A stretch of 44,403 bases of DNA from an uncultured Ectothiorhodospiraceae bacterium (GTDB lineage: Bacteria > Pseudomonadota > Gammaproteobacteria > S012-40), in the NCBI GenBank assembly GCA_945787125.1, contig CALZHW010000011.1, positions 1 to 44,403 on the forward strand. The letters are read 5' to 3'. Shown here piece by piece: positions 8,770 through 18,116 of this stretch. Within the stretch, counting starts at the first letter, position 1, and each line of letters starts with the position of its first letter. The notes under the pieces were generated by a model. That model saw only the letters and a program-made list of their open reading frames with translations. It made no database searches and was not told where the DNA came from. Position numbers and translations under genes: made by a program.

Positions 8770-11079
8770 CTATTTCTTGTTAATTTTTATGATTCCATAG
8801 GGTAGTATCATAGCGAAATCACTACTCAACGTTGAATTTGAACCTAATTTTCGTTGGCATAACTCCATATAAAAATTTGCGGCTTGATAGATGCTATTGT
8901 GCTGATTAATCGCCACAAAACATGTCAACGCAGCAAGCCACTTTTCCGCATAAAACAAATTTAAACCTTTTTGAAAAAGCTGATTACCTTGTATTATTTC
9001 AGGCGGAGTATCAGTTTTTAAACCTTGTACTTGGAACACATTGATTGGCCGACTTTTTCCTACTAATAAAAAGCGGCCCAACTCACAGCTGACAATATTA
9101 TCAAGATTTCCCACCACTTCACGTGATGCTAAAACATCCGTGCCTAACGTTTTATTCAAACCTTCGAGACGTGAAGCGGTATTGACTATATCGCCGACTA
9201 CACGGTATTCATAATGACTGCCGGCGCCAACATGACCCAACACTACATCACCACAGTGTAATCCAATACGTGTCGGTAAATTAAGCTTGTGTTGTTGGTT
9301 AAAATTCAACGAGGCCTGCCTTATATCGAGTGCAGCTAAGCAGGCACTTTGTTGTAAATCTGTATCCGGGTCACGCGCTGCCCAGATAGCCAACATAGCA
9401 TCACCGACAATATTCGACACCGTTCCTTTTTGGTTTTTAACCGGTGCAAACAATGCCTCGTAATAATCGTTCATCAGTAAGCGCAATGATACAGGGCTCA
9501 TGGTTTCAGAAAGCGTTGTATATTGACCCGCATCTGTTACTAAACAAATTCCATGCATGAGTTGCTCACGGGTTTTAAGCTGTGATATATCGCTTGCCAG
9601 GCTGGCAACGACTGATGCCGGTAAATGATACTCAAATGCCGTGCTGATATTGAGCTTTTCCCGGCGAATAAGGTACAACTTCCATAAAATAATCATCAGC
9701 ACGGCGATGGGCATTTGAATTGTCAGAGGGATAATCAACGGCAGGAACGTCGCATATACTTTAAATAAGTAAAATGCGATCACCAAATAAACTGCCGTTA
9801 ATATCAACGCCAGCGGAACAACAAACAAAGGGGTTGATTGATGCAATAAATTTACTAAAATCACTGCCCAGAAAAACAAAACAAGCAGCAAAACAGTGGT
9901 TGAGGTCGGCTTAAGGCTGTTTTGTTCTAATAAATTAGAAAACAAGGTTGCAGCAATTTCAACACCGCTAATTAATTTTGTTGAGCTATCAGAATAGGCC
10001 GTAAAAAAATCATCTTTGCTTTCTGTTTCATGTTTTTCCGAAAAGCCAACAAAAACAACTTTATCCTTAAAATCCGGCAGAACACCCTCTTCTGATTGTG
10101 CCAATACTTGATAATAAGATATCGTCTTTATCGTATGTCTTGGTCCATAGAAATTTAGATATCGACTGTTGCCTCCGGAATAAACTGCTATTAAAGCGCT
10201 TACTTTTTGCTTTAATTCAGCACTTAAGACCAGTGCATCACTGGCTAGTTGTTTTTTCAACAAATCCACCAAAGCTGGCTGAGATTGCAACAATCGATAA
10301 TAGAGTCGAATTAATGTTTGTGTGTCGGTCTTTTCACTTGCCTCCAACACTTGAATCTTTACAACAAGGTCATTTTCACTGCTTTCTCGTGAAATCATAC
10401 TTAGCAATATTTTACGTGCTTCCGCATTATGTAAATGAAACATTACAACGGGCAATGTGGCAATATCACCCATTCCGGTTTTAAATAACCAGGCTTGAGA
10501 GACTTTTGCCGAGATTTTTGGTAATGGAAAGGGTGCCAGCGCAATCGCACCTTCAGCAAATTGCGGATCGGGCAAAACTATTGATTCAATGTTTACCAAA
10601 TGAGTTTCATCCTTGGACGACGAACTAGTGCTCACTGAGTCTTTTTTGATAAATTCGAATAAAACGACGTTGCCCGCATCCTTAATGGCGGTTGCTAATT
10701 GTCGATCTTCTCTCTCATTCGTTTGATCGCGAAAAAAAACATCAAGACCAATAACTGTTGCACCGCTTTTCGCCAGTTGATTGATGAGTTTAGCAGGCAG
10801 ACTTCGAGGCCAATGCCGAGGATCATAAGGCACATTAAGCTCAATGGCAGATTGTCGATCAATTGCAACAATAACCACTTGCTCTGGTACTGCTTGAGCA
10901 CCGCGTAATTTAAATAACCAGGATAACCCCGTCTCTTTTTCGAGCTCATAACCGAGAGAAGTCATCGCCAAGGCCATGCCCAGTAAACCGATAAACAAGC
11001 ATCCACCGGTTAAGCGAAGTGACCCTTGACGGAAATAAGTGAAAAAAGACATGACTAATTGACTCGCAGTTATAGGCAT
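8770..11079 (-). CDS. CHASE2-domain class III adenylate/guanylate cyclase
   Basis: Membrane-bound sensor cyclase of 769 aa. After an N-terminal membrane segment (about 20-45), an extracytoplasmic CHASE2 domain (about 50-365) starts with the typical VVIVAIDRQSAIEL and includes VIGLDVFF. Several membrane helices follow (about 370-465), then a class III cyclase domain (about 500-690). Metal-binding aspartates are visible in LVTDAGQYTTLSE and NIVGDAMLAIW. The VVGDIVNTASRLEGLNK segment carries the Asn and Arg that stabilise the transition state. The usual Lys before the second GD motif (KFIGD) is Asn here (SNIVGD), so the substrate cannot be called as ATP with certainty. It is convergent with the VF530 gene. 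The signal sensed is unknown. Confidence 0.88.
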   Translation of the reverse strand: MPITASQLVMSFFTYFRQGSLRLTGGCLFIGLLGMALAMTSLGYELEKETGLSWLFKLRGAQAVPEQVVIVAIDRQSAIELNVPYDPRHWPRSLPAKLINQLAKSGATVIGLDVFFRDQTNEREDRQLATAIKDAGNVVLFEFIKKDSVSTSSSSKDETHLVNIESIVLPDPQFAEGAIALAPFPLPKISAKVSQAWLFKTGMGDIATLPVVMFHLHNAEARKILLSMISRESSENDLVVKIQVLEASEKTDTQTLIRLYYRLLQSQPALVDLLKKQLASDALVLSAELKQKVSALIAVYSGGNSRYLNFYGPRHTIKTISYYQVLAQSEEGVLPDFKDKVVFVGFSEKHETESKDDFFTAYSDSSTKLISGVEIAATLFSNLLEQNSLKPTSTTVLLLVLFFWAVILVNLLHQSTPLFVVPLALILTAVYLVIAFYLFKVYATFLPLIIPLTIQMPIAVLMIILWKLYLIRREKLNISTAFEYHLPASVVASLASDISQLKTREQLMHGICLVTDAGQYTTLSETMSPVSLRLLMNDYYEALFAPVKNQKGTVSNIVGDAMLAIWAARDPDTDLQQSACLAALDIRQASLNFNQQHKLNLPTRIGLHCGDVVLGHVGAGSHYEYRVVGDIVNTASRLEGLNKTLGTDVLASREVVGNLDNIVSCELGRFLLVGKSRPINVFQVQGLKTDTPPEIIQGNQLFQKGLNLFYAEKWLAALTCFVAINQHNSIYQAANFYMELCQRKLGSNSTLSSDFAMILPYGIIKINKK

Positions 11080-11352
11080 CCACTGTAATAATAGTTATAT
11101 TTAATAGTAAAAGAAACTAAAACTAGAACTCACGGGAGAAAGCTTGATCCAACTGACAACCTCAAGATTGTACAATTATAACTCACTGTGGGAATTGAAA
11201 GGCGGCGGAAGATTTCGTTGGGCCACCAACAGTAGACGCTTTAGGCCGAGCATCGTGTGCCCAACAATCTTGCAATTGTTGTGCATATCAATATTGTTAC
11301 CGTTTTTACCGGCAACTCTGCAGTGACTACCATGAAAGCTATTACTTGCGTA

Positions 11353-12327
11353 TTAATTTTTGGCAAACTTAAAGGCGTCAACCAATATATCTTTGATATT
11401 CGCCCCGGCTAAAAAGACTTTTTTACGGGTGCTTTCTACCATGTTGGGATTACCACAGAGATAAACTTTCCAGCCTTTTAAGTCTGGTTGTCGTTGCAAT
11501 GCGATATCATTTGCTCGGCCAGCAACTTGTTTGCCTATTGTTTCACCTTGTGAGACGCATCCCGTGTAGTGAAAATTTGGATAAGTCTCAGCCAGCTCTG
11601 TTAGCTCTTTAACGAGGTACAGTGCGTTGGATTTCGCTGCGCCGTGAAATAAATGGATATCGCCTTGATGGGCTTGTTGCAATGCATCGCGTAAGATTCC
11701 ATAAAGAGGCGCCAGTCCGGTTCCGGTTCCTATCAGCAAAATAGATTGATCGCTACTTCCAGCAGAGTAATAACAATCACCATGGGCTTCACTGAGTATT
11801 ACTTCGTCATCAAGAGACAAATCGTTTTTAATCCAGCCACTAACTATGCCATTTTCTATGATCTTGATTTGCAATTCTAGAAATTCATCAACAACCGGAA
11901 CACTCGCCAATGAGTAACTTCGCTGATTTTCTGCGTCTTTGATGAGATTTATAAATTGTCCTGCACGATAGTCAAAACCTTCAGGGATTGATAAGCGCAA
12001 TTGAATAACGTCTTCATTCAATAAGTCTTTCGCCAATACTCTAGCTCTAAATTCAATGATATCTACTTCACTGGGTAGTTCTACGGTTAAATCATTATCA
12101 GGATAACAACTACAGGCAAGAAAGTAGTTTTTTTCCTGCTGTGTTTCTTTTAATGCGATTTTTGCTTCTTTAGGGACTACACCCTCACTGGCTCGCATTA
12201 AGCATGACTGACATATTCCGCTTTTACAGCCGTGGGGAATGATATTGCCTGCATTCAGCAGCGTATCTAATACGCTCACATTTTCTAATCGTTCATATTT
12301 TTTGTTTTGAAAGGTGATTTTTGCCAC
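11353..12327 (-). CDS. Ferredoxin / FNR-type NAD(P)H oxidoreductase
   Basis: Two-domain reductase: an N-terminal plant-type [2Fe-2S] ferredoxin and a C-terminal FAD/NAD(P) ferredoxin-reductase module. Cluster cysteines are in HGCKSGICQSCLM, with the fourth in FLACSC. RSYSLAS binds FAD, GTGTGLAPLYGILRDAL binds the nucleotide, and YLCGNP is the C-terminal motif. This layout is shared by CDP-6-deoxy-glucoseen reductase-like proteins and by reductase components of oxygenases; no partner oxygenase is nearby, so the acceptor is unknown. I chose GTG 12327 because the ferredoxin fold starts at VAKITFQNK. An in-frame TTG at 12393 would add 22 residues. Confidence 0.85.
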   Translation of the reverse strand: MAKITFQNKKYERLENVSVLDTLLNAGNIIPHGCKSGICQSCLMRASEGVVPKEAKIALKETQQEKNYFLACSCYPDNDLTVELPSEVDIIEFRARVLAKDLLNEDVIQLRLSIPEGFDYRAGQFINLIKDAENQRSYSLASVPVVDEFLELQIKIIENGIVSGWIKNDLSLDDEVILSEAHGDCYYSAGSSDQSILLIGTGTGLAPLYGILRDALQQAHQGDIHLFHGAAKSNALYLVKELTELAETYPNFHYTGCVSQGETIGKQVAGRANDIALQRQPDLKGWKVYLCGNPNMVESTRKKVFLAGANIKDILVDAFKFAKN

Positions 12328-12517
12328 GTTAATTCTCGTTAATAGATTGTATTGTAAAGCCCTAATAGGCAGAGATTTTGTTAATCGTAACAATGCCTGT
12401 GTTCAATAAAGCTGATAAAACTATAGTTGAGAGATTATAACCGCAAACAATAATTTCGCAAAACCAAGCTGCTTTATGTGATGAACTTAGTGATGTTATT
12501 ATGTGGGTGAAATGTAA

Positions 12518-12708
12518 AACTCACAATCGGAGTTTAATTTATTGCTCGTAATCAGCGCACGTAGTGGCAAGGCCTTATCGAGAGTGTTGGCAGCATGGAT
12601 GCTGCCTCCAAGCCTACACGGACGTATTCACGGCGTCCTCGGTAAGGCTTTGCCGCTGCGGGTGCTGGAAGGCGGCACTTTTGCATATTTGAACTCCGAT
12701 TGTGAGTT
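12518..12708. repeat. Dispersed repeat A, copy 1 (about 190 bp)
   Basis: Begins AACTCACAATCGGAGTT and ends with its inverted complement. The GC-rich core contains a GGCAGCATggATGCTGCC hairpin and a CCTACACGGACGTATTCACG segment. An inverted copy at 12012 plus 7000, that is 19012-19203, matches over the whole length. No coding potential is convincing; the 66-aa frame inside it is a shadow. It lies between the reductase and the porin gene. Confidence 0.8.
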
Positions 12709-12712
12709 AAAA

Positions 12713-12767
12713 GTACGACGAGCCCAAAGTTGCGAGGTCTAAGGTCTGGATAGCGGGCCCGTCGTAC
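12713..12767 (-). terminator. Hairpin downstream of the porin gene
   Basis: GTACGACGAGCCC at 12713 pairs with GGGCCCGTCGTAC ending at 12767 (12 of 13 positions). It sits just beyond the porin stop and could end the cytochrome operon or stabilise its 3' end. There is no long T-tract, so the role is uncertain. Confidence 0.45.
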
Positions 12768-12794
12768 GAAAGAAGTGAAACTACAGAGTATACA

Positions 12795-14009
12795 TTAGAA
12801 TGTTATGCCGCCCCATAACCAGACTTTGCTGGTGTCTGTTGCAAAATCATCGGCCATGTAGTTCGCATATTTGATACCGGCACTATAGTTCTTACCGAAT
12901 TTTTTAGCCGCAAGTAAGTCCAGTTCCTTACCATAATCCGTGCTGCCATTATCTGAAGTGAATACATGGTAAGTACCGAGTAATTTTATCCCCGAAACCA
13001 TTCCTGTGACCGTTAAATACATGTCAACTAGCCCATCATCGGGTGTATTCAGAAATTTATCCGCCCAGCCATTGAATTTGTGTTTAGTCGCCAAGGGTGT
13101 TTCAAACTCATAATCGCCGTCGCTACCCAAAACTTCATAACCTATTTTTGTAATAACCTCATTAACTTTTCCACCAAGTTCAATGTTATAATAACTGGCA
13201 TCATTTCCGCTATCTTCGTCAGCGTAGTCACTCATTTGTGCGAACTCTGCACGGTAAAGTAGTGTAAACATATCGGAAACTTTGAATTTTCCGTCAGCAC
13301 TTAGGCCAAGCGTTTTACTATCACTACCGCTATCATAATCCAGAAAATACCCGTAGGCGCCAAGCTTCACGTCGCCAAATCCTGCATAACTGCCATTGAC
13401 TAAGTGTCCGCTAAGTTCAGCCTCGGTACCAAAAATGGTGTTTACCTGATCAAGATAAGCATAATTGACCGTCGCCTTGGCAATCGCATTGGTACTCAGC
13501 TTCACTGCGTCATAGGTTTGTTCATTTTGACGCCATCCAACATTTCCCACAAAGCGCGCACCATCAAAAATAATCCTTTGGCGCCCTGCGATAGCGGTTA
13601 AACTATCCCCCTGTTTAACCATTAAATAAGCCTGATTAACCTCCGTGCCTTCCGGGTCTGCAACGACAGGATATTTACCTAGGTTAGGGCTGTTGGGAAA
13701 AGCGTAATCATCCACCATCGCCGTCGTATTTTCAAACTCAAAAAAACCACTAAAACCCTGATAGATGCCACTCATATAACCTATGCGTGTACGAGTAGTT
13801 ATTGCGGTCGCACTTTTATCGATGCCATCCTGATCTACCATTTCCGCTCTTAAGCGTAAATCGACTTTCGCTGTGCCTGAAGTAATTGCTGTTGTTATAT
13901 CGTTGGCCATTACATTCGCTGACGCGAGGCATAATGCGCCAGCAAATAATCCACTGGTAAAAATCAGAGTACCTTTTAACTTGCCTAACTTACTGTTTGC
14001 GTTTTTCAT
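12795..14009 (-). CDS. Outer-membrane beta-barrel porin (alginate-export/OprD-like type)
   Basis: A 404-aa protein with a signal peptide (about 1-35, ending ASANVMA-ND) and a C-terminal aromatic strand ending WLWGGITF, the usual barrel-assembly signal. Alternating strands run throughout. The segment LTAIAGRQRIIFDGARFVGN resembles the alginate-export/porin families common in aquatic Gammaproteobacteria. The AAAGGAAG ribosome site precedes ATG 14009. It is the last gene after three electron-transfer genes in the same direction, suggesting passage of a substrate or ion for that system. No specific substrate can be named from sequence. Confidence 0.8.
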   Translation of the reverse strand: MKNANSKLGKLKGTLIFTSGLFAGALCLASANVMANDITTAITSGTAKVDLRLRAEMVDQDGIDKSATAITTRTRIGYMSGIYQGFSGFFEFENTTAMVDDYAFPNSPNLGKYPVVADPEGTEVNQAYLMVKQGDSLTAIAGRQRIIFDGARFVGNVGWRQNEQTYDAVKLSTNAIAKATVNYAYLDQVNTIFGTEAELSGHLVNGSYAGFGDVKLGAYGYFLDYDSGSDSKTLGLSADGKFKVSDMFTLLYRAEFAQMSDYADEDSGNDASYYNIELGGKVNEVITKIGYEVLGSDGDYEFETPLATKHKFNGWADKFLNTPDDGLVDMYLTVTGMVSGIKLLGTYHVFTSDNGSTDYGKELDLLAAKKFGKNYSAGIKYANYMADDFATDTSKVWLWGGITF

Positions 14010-14107
14010 TCATCTTCCTTTTGTTAAAAAGAGTTCTGTTGAAAACCCCGCCGTTACGATTTTCGACCAGAAACATATGTTTTTTTATTTGAGAAACAGC
14101 TAATTAA

Positions 14108-14695
14108 CTAAATCGGTATGCGAATAACAACACCTCCCATCACGTCACCAATTTTGAAGTCTGATTTTGGTGTATCTTTATGATCGTTATGACAAGTTAC
14201 ACAAACCGGTGCGACCGCAATATCAGGGTAGACAGCTGTGAAATAATTAGTACCTCCAAGTTCTTCCTCAACATAAAAATTCTCACCAGGATTGTCAAAA
14301 ATGTACTGTAAGCCGGTTTTTTCTGCTTCTGTTTTCGCCTTATTTTGTTTATTGATGGGCCACAAGGACAGCAAAGAATAGCTAAAATTGGCGTCACCTT
14401 CTGCAACCAATTCCGATCCATAACGAAACATTTGTGCAGGTAATGGCAAAGCTTTATCATCCTTCCATTCTTCACTGGCTTTAATGACTTTTTCATCTTT
14501 CACCAAACGATTGACAACTTCTTTGGTGTACACCGTTCTATCAGCAACCAAGACAGCATGTATTGCATCTGACATTTTCTGCGGCGTTATTCCTCCTGCT
14601 ATCTCGCTGGGTTTTTCTGTACAAGCGGACAATGTTAAACCCAGTACACTCGCTGCCAGCGTTGTTTGTAGTCCATTTCTATGCATATTATTCAT
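14108..14695 (-). CDS. Mono-haem c-type lipoprotein with Tll0287-like (DUF3365) domain
   Basis: A 195-aa exported protein. LTLSAC (about 20-25) is a lipobox, so it should be lipid-anchored in the periplasm or outer membrane. The rest matches the DUF3365/Tll0287-like domain, which carries a single c-haem: CVTCH is near residue 166 and the C-terminus reads GGVVIRIP. Related domains occur as haem-bearing periplasmic sensors and electron carriers. GAGGA lies eight bases before ATG 14695. The position after the multihaem cytochrome gene suggests electron exchange with it. Confidence 0.82.
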   Translation of the reverse strand: MNNMHRNGLQTTLAASVLGLTLSACTEKPSEIAGGITPQKMSDAIHAVLVADRTVYTKEVVNRLVKDEKVIKASEEWKDDKALPLPAQMFRYGSELVAEGDANFSYSLLSLWPINKQNKAKTEAEKTGLQYIFDNPGENFYVEEELGGTNYFTAVYPDIAVAPVCVTCHNDHKDTPKSDFKIGDVMGGVVIRIPI

Positions 14696-14753
14696 GAATT
14701 TATCCTCACTATTTAGGTAACGTATTTCAAACTTAGTAATCTAACTCTTCTTT

Positions 14754-16133
14754 TTAATCGTCGTCATCTTTGATTAAACCCAATCGTTTCAATTCCTCCC
14801 TTTTTTTCGCCATGGCAAATCCTTCATTTTCAAAGCGTGATGAACCATTGAAATTATTTTTTATCAGCTTGCTGTCCGCCAGAGCTTCCAATGAAAATTT
14901 TAAACCATGACAATTCAAACACACTGCTCTGACCATTTTTTCATTGGGCCTCAATGTATTACTTTGATTATGGTCAACTAAAATTCGTTTCTCACCTAAC
15001 TCTCTATGCTCTAAACGTGGCATATGACAGCTAGCACAAGTCAAACCCGTATTGTTTTCAGCCTTGTTATACTTCGCTGCTTGATAGGCTGCAAAATGTT
15101 TACTCTTGCGAAAGGCTTTGCTGTGCTCGTCCTGGTGACAACCTAAACAGGCATCTATCGCGGCCTTTTCAGTGTTATAACTGTGATCTGTATGACAGGT
15201 GTTACAGGTTAGTATTTTTTTGTCCGGATTTTTAAGGTCGATACGCGCATCACTCACTTTCATTGCGGGTAGTTCTACCCCCAGGCGCATGCCATGTTTG
15301 CTCGCAAAAAAACTTTTTGATTCAGGCTCATGGCACGATTTACAGACACTGATAGTTGGTTTGAATATCCACTCGCCCTTGCTAACATGACAAGCGCTGC
15401 AGTTGACGCCGCTCTTGGCATGAGTTGATTTTTCCCACTCATGAACGATGGCTTTATTCGCACTAATTTCAGGTGGCATATCAATATTGTCAGCACTCAG
15501 CGTTTGTGAATATTTTTCATCCTGACGGACAAAATGCTCTTTTAGATTTCGCTGTGGCAATGCCATTATTTCCAGCATCGATTTATCATCCATGTGCTTC
15601 ACCAGAAAGTCTTCATATAACGCTTTGTTGTCATGGTAATTGTGGCAACCTGCATCATCGCAGGTTTCAAATCCCAGCTCTTTGTGACTAGGGCGATTTT
15701 TACCGACATCCTGATGACAGAGGAAACAATAATCTTCTGGCATAGTGACACCCATTAATCGCGTTTTTTCTGATCGGTGTTCAATGTGACATGTCACACA
15801 ATATCTTGCGTCAAGTATTTCTAAAATATCGGCATTACGTGGGTCAGTAAATTTGCTTTTAGGATGAGAGTCTTCAACTTTTTTGAGCTCATCCTTGTGG
15901 CAATTTAAGCAAGCTTTCTGCAACAATTCTTTGCCAGCAAAAGCTTCTGTGTGACAACTATCGCACTTCAATTCTATTTGATAATGACCATCTGTAGTCT
16001 TGCCGGAAAGATAAACGCTTTTATCGGTACTGATATCGGTACTAAGCAAAGCATTGCCATAATAACCAGATAACATTAGGCTAAGCACAATCCAGACAAA
16101 CCACCAAACAGTTTTTTTAGTATTAATTTTCAT
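14754..16133 (-). CDS. Membrane-anchored multihaem cytochrome c (about 11 haems)
   Basis: A 459-aa protein with one N-terminal membrane helix (about 8-30) and a periplasmic region. I count ten CxxCH motifs (CDSCH, CLNCH, CVTCH, CFLCH, CSACH, CKSCH, CNTCH, CLGCH, CASCH, CLNCH) plus one expanded CDDAGCH (CX4CH), so up to 11 haems. The pattern recalls cytochrome c3/NapC/NrfH-type and octahaem families, but I recognise no named enzyme. No Lys-ligated CxxCK motif of NrfA is present, so nitrite ammonification is not indicated. The ATG lies one base after the stop of the upstream fusion gene with no clear ribosome site, which implies translational coupling and physical partnership. The tail ends in acidic residues (KDDDD). 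Confidence 0.88.
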   Translation of the reverse strand: MKINTKKTVWWFVWIVLSLMLSGYYGNALLSTDISTDKSVYLSGKTTDGHYQIELKCDSCHTEAFAGKELLQKACLNCHKDELKKVEDSHPKSKFTDPRNADILEILDARYCVTCHIEHRSEKTRLMGVTMPEDYCFLCHQDVGKNRPSHKELGFETCDDAGCHNYHDNKALYEDFLVKHMDDKSMLEIMALPQRNLKEHFVRQDEKYSQTLSADNIDMPPEISANKAIVHEWEKSTHAKSGVNCSACHVSKGEWIFKPTISVCKSCHEPESKSFFASKHGMRLGVELPAMKVSDARIDLKNPDKKILTCNTCHTDHSYNTEKAAIDACLGCHQDEHSKAFRKSKHFAAYQAAKYNKAENNTGLTCASCHMPRLEHRELGEKRILVDHNQSNTLRPNEKMVRAVCLNCHGLKFSLEALADSKLIKNNFNGSSRFENEGFAMAKKREELKRLGLIKDDDD

Positions 16134-16134
16134 A

Positions 16135-18108
16135 TTAAAAATAATAGGCTGACGTTATGTGAAAGCCCAACAGAACCGGCATCGGCCAGACAGCAATAAT
16201 ATGTGCTCTATTCACCAACATACGCCAGCGTTTAGCGTTCAATGGTGAATACTTATGTTCATTCGCAACAATATAAGCGGATACAGCGCCAACGATTGAT
16301 GCCAGTATAAAACTCGTCAGTAAATAGAAACTTAAGTTTGAGCCAGTGTTAAGCCCGGTGTGTAGCACCAGGATTAACAATGCAACAAGCCCCATTATGG
16401 TGTGCATATTGCGCCAGAAGCCTAGCTTACCGATATCAAATCTCGCAATTCTTTTGCGTAGGGAAAAACCAATAATACTTAACAAAGTGATCCCAGCTAA
16501 TGTATAGCCAGTGATTTGCTTGTAAATAAAATCACTCCAGATAAAATCCAGACTAAAACTTCGTACGCTAGCGGCATAAGAGATCGGTGGAGAAATAAGC
16601 CAAATAATAATGATAAATAGCGTTATAAAGCTTATTAGGAACAAAGTTTTATAACCCCACTGTGGGTTCAGTTTGATACTACTGCCTAACAAATTGGAGA
16701 CTAGTGGTTTACAGGAGCCGCAGACAGAAGAAGCACCCGTTTCAGCGCTAATAGATTCAATCTGATTAAAACCTTGCGCAATACAATCAGTAATTTCTCC
16801 TCGACTAATGCCCTTACAGCTACAAACAACCGCATTCGCCGGCCAACTACTGACATCAAAAGAATCACTTTCACTCCAAACTGAGCCAGAGGATTTAAAA
16901 GCCAACAATTGCCAGGGCCAGACTTGTCGTTTATTTCGAATCGCTTCCTGAATTCGTTCAAATTCAGCCCATGGCCCGATACCCATGGCACCAACAATTC
17001 GTCGATGACGCACAACGAGTACGCGAATATTTTTATTGTTTGCATTGTACTGGTAAATAGTGTTGGTAATACTCTCTGAATCATCAGATACTTCGCCTGC
17101 ACTGTAAACTGGCAAGCCACAAACTTTCAGCTTGGTTACGTTCAACGAACCTTCGTAACGAACATTTTCATTGTTTAAAGCATGAGCGACTACTGCTGCT
17201 TGCTCATAGCCCGGTGCAACCAATCCGTACACCTCACCCCTGAATTCACAACATTCACCAACAGCGTAAATATTAGCGTCTGAAGTCATCAGATTTTCGT
17301 CAACTTTAATTCCGCGTCCAATAGATAGCCCTACTGAAAGCGCTAAATCCTTATTGGGTGTGATGCCTGTGGCGACAATCACAGTGTCACAATCTATGAC
17401 CGTACCATCATTCAGCAAAACACCGGTTACACCGATTTCTCCTTTGATACATTTCACCAAGGTCTGTAGACAAACCTCAATACCCAACTGTTTTATTTCC
17501 GCCAACAAACACTCAGACAACTCATCATTAAGCTGACGAATCATCAAGCGGATATTATGCTCAACCACTACAACCTTAGTATTGTATTTTTGCATTGCCC
17601 GAGCCGCTTCCAAGCCAAGTAATCCACCACCTATCACTACGGTGCAACGTGATTTAATGCGCCGAGCAAACAATTCATCGACATCGCGCATATCTCTAAA
17701 AGTAAAGACGTGCGGTAGGTTTATTCCGGGGATATTAGGTTTATGCGCGCGTGAGCCAGTTGCAAGAATCAGTTTTCGGTAATAATGTTGTTGACCGGTT
17801 TCATCAAGAACAAACTGATTAGTACGATCTATTTTTACGACTCGGCAATTGTGATGCTGCACTAAATTATTATGTGCAATGGAATTATTCAGCGCTTCAC
17901 GGGGCAGTTCGCCCGCCAGAAAAGAGGACAATCCTACCCGGTCATAAGGCTCGAACGGCTCATCTCCAAAAATAATCATGGTTTGTTGAGGAGAGATTCT
18001 ACTGATCTCAGCAGCCATTTTCATACCCACTGGCCCTGTGCCAACAATGATGACAGCTCCTTCCTCAAACTCATTTTTTGGGTCAATATTGTTTGCAAGC
18101 ATTCTCAT
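16135..18108 (-). CDS. NirB-like FAD/[2Fe-2S] reductase fused to a di-haem cytochrome b membrane domain
   Basis: A 657-aa fusion. Residues about 17-300 form a pyridine-nucleotide disulfide oxidoreductase module: IIVGTGPVGMK (20-30) binds FAD, VVIGGGLLGLEAA (157-169) binds NAD(P), and YAVGEC (281-286) is the C-terminal FAD motif. A NirB-like linker follows. A BFD-type [2Fe-2S] domain has Cys429, 431, 463 and 466 (CSC...CGSC). The NirB sirohaem half is absent. In its place residues about 485-655 form roughly five membrane helices with two HX13H motifs (His569/583 and His636/650), as in ferric reductase/NOX-type proteins holding two b haems. I infer NAD(P)H oxidation in the cytoplasm and electron transfer across the membrane to the adjacent multihaem cytochrome. 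The start at 18108 has no good ribosome site except AGGA inside the upstream terminator arm. Electron direction is inferred. Confidence 0.85.
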   Translation of the reverse strand: MRMLANNIDPKNEFEEGAVIIVGTGPVGMKMAAEISRISPQQTMIIFGDEPFEPYDRVGLSSFLAGELPREALNNSIAHNNLVQHHNCRVVKIDRTNQFVLDETGQQHYYRKLILATGSRAHKPNIPGINLPHVFTFRDMRDVDELFARRIKSRCTVVIGGGLLGLEAARAMQKYNTKVVVVEHNIRLMIRQLNDELSECLLAEIKQLGIEVCLQTLVKCIKGEIGVTGVLLNDGTVIDCDTVIVATGITPNKDLALSVGLSIGRGIKVDENLMTSDANIYAVGECCEFRGEVYGLVAPGYEQAAVVAHALNNENVRYEGSLNVTKLKVCGLPVYSAGEVSDDSESITNTIYQYNANNKNIRVLVVRHRRIVGAMGIGPWAEFERIQEAIRNKRQVWPWQLLAFKSSGSVWSESDSFDVSSWPANAVVCSCKGISRGEITDCIAQGFNQIESISAETGASSVCGSCKPLVSNLLGSSIKLNPQWGYKTLFLISFITLFIIIIWLISPPISYAASVRSFSLDFIWSDFIYKQITGYTLAGITLLSIIGFSLRKRIARFDIGKLGFWRNMHTIMGLVALLILVLHTGLNTGSNLSFYLLTSFILASIVGAVSAYIVANEHKYSPLNAKRWRMLVNRAHIIAVWPMPVLLGFHITSAYYF

Positions 18109-18116
18109 TTTTTCAT

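Noticed and set aside
12542-12742. 66-aa frame in repeat A
   Set aside because: The second copy of the repeat does not preserve the frame, so it is not coding.
14754-16133. NrfA-type nitrite reductase or hydroxylamine oxidoreductase
   Set aside because: There is no CxxCK motif, and no clear HAO-type layout; the protein has more haems than either and an N-terminal anchor.
16135-18108. Assimilatory nitrite reductase NirB
   Set aside because: FAD, NAD(P) and BFD parts fit, but the sirohaem/[4Fe-4S] half is absent and replaced by a membrane domain, so it cannot reduce nitrite as NirB does.
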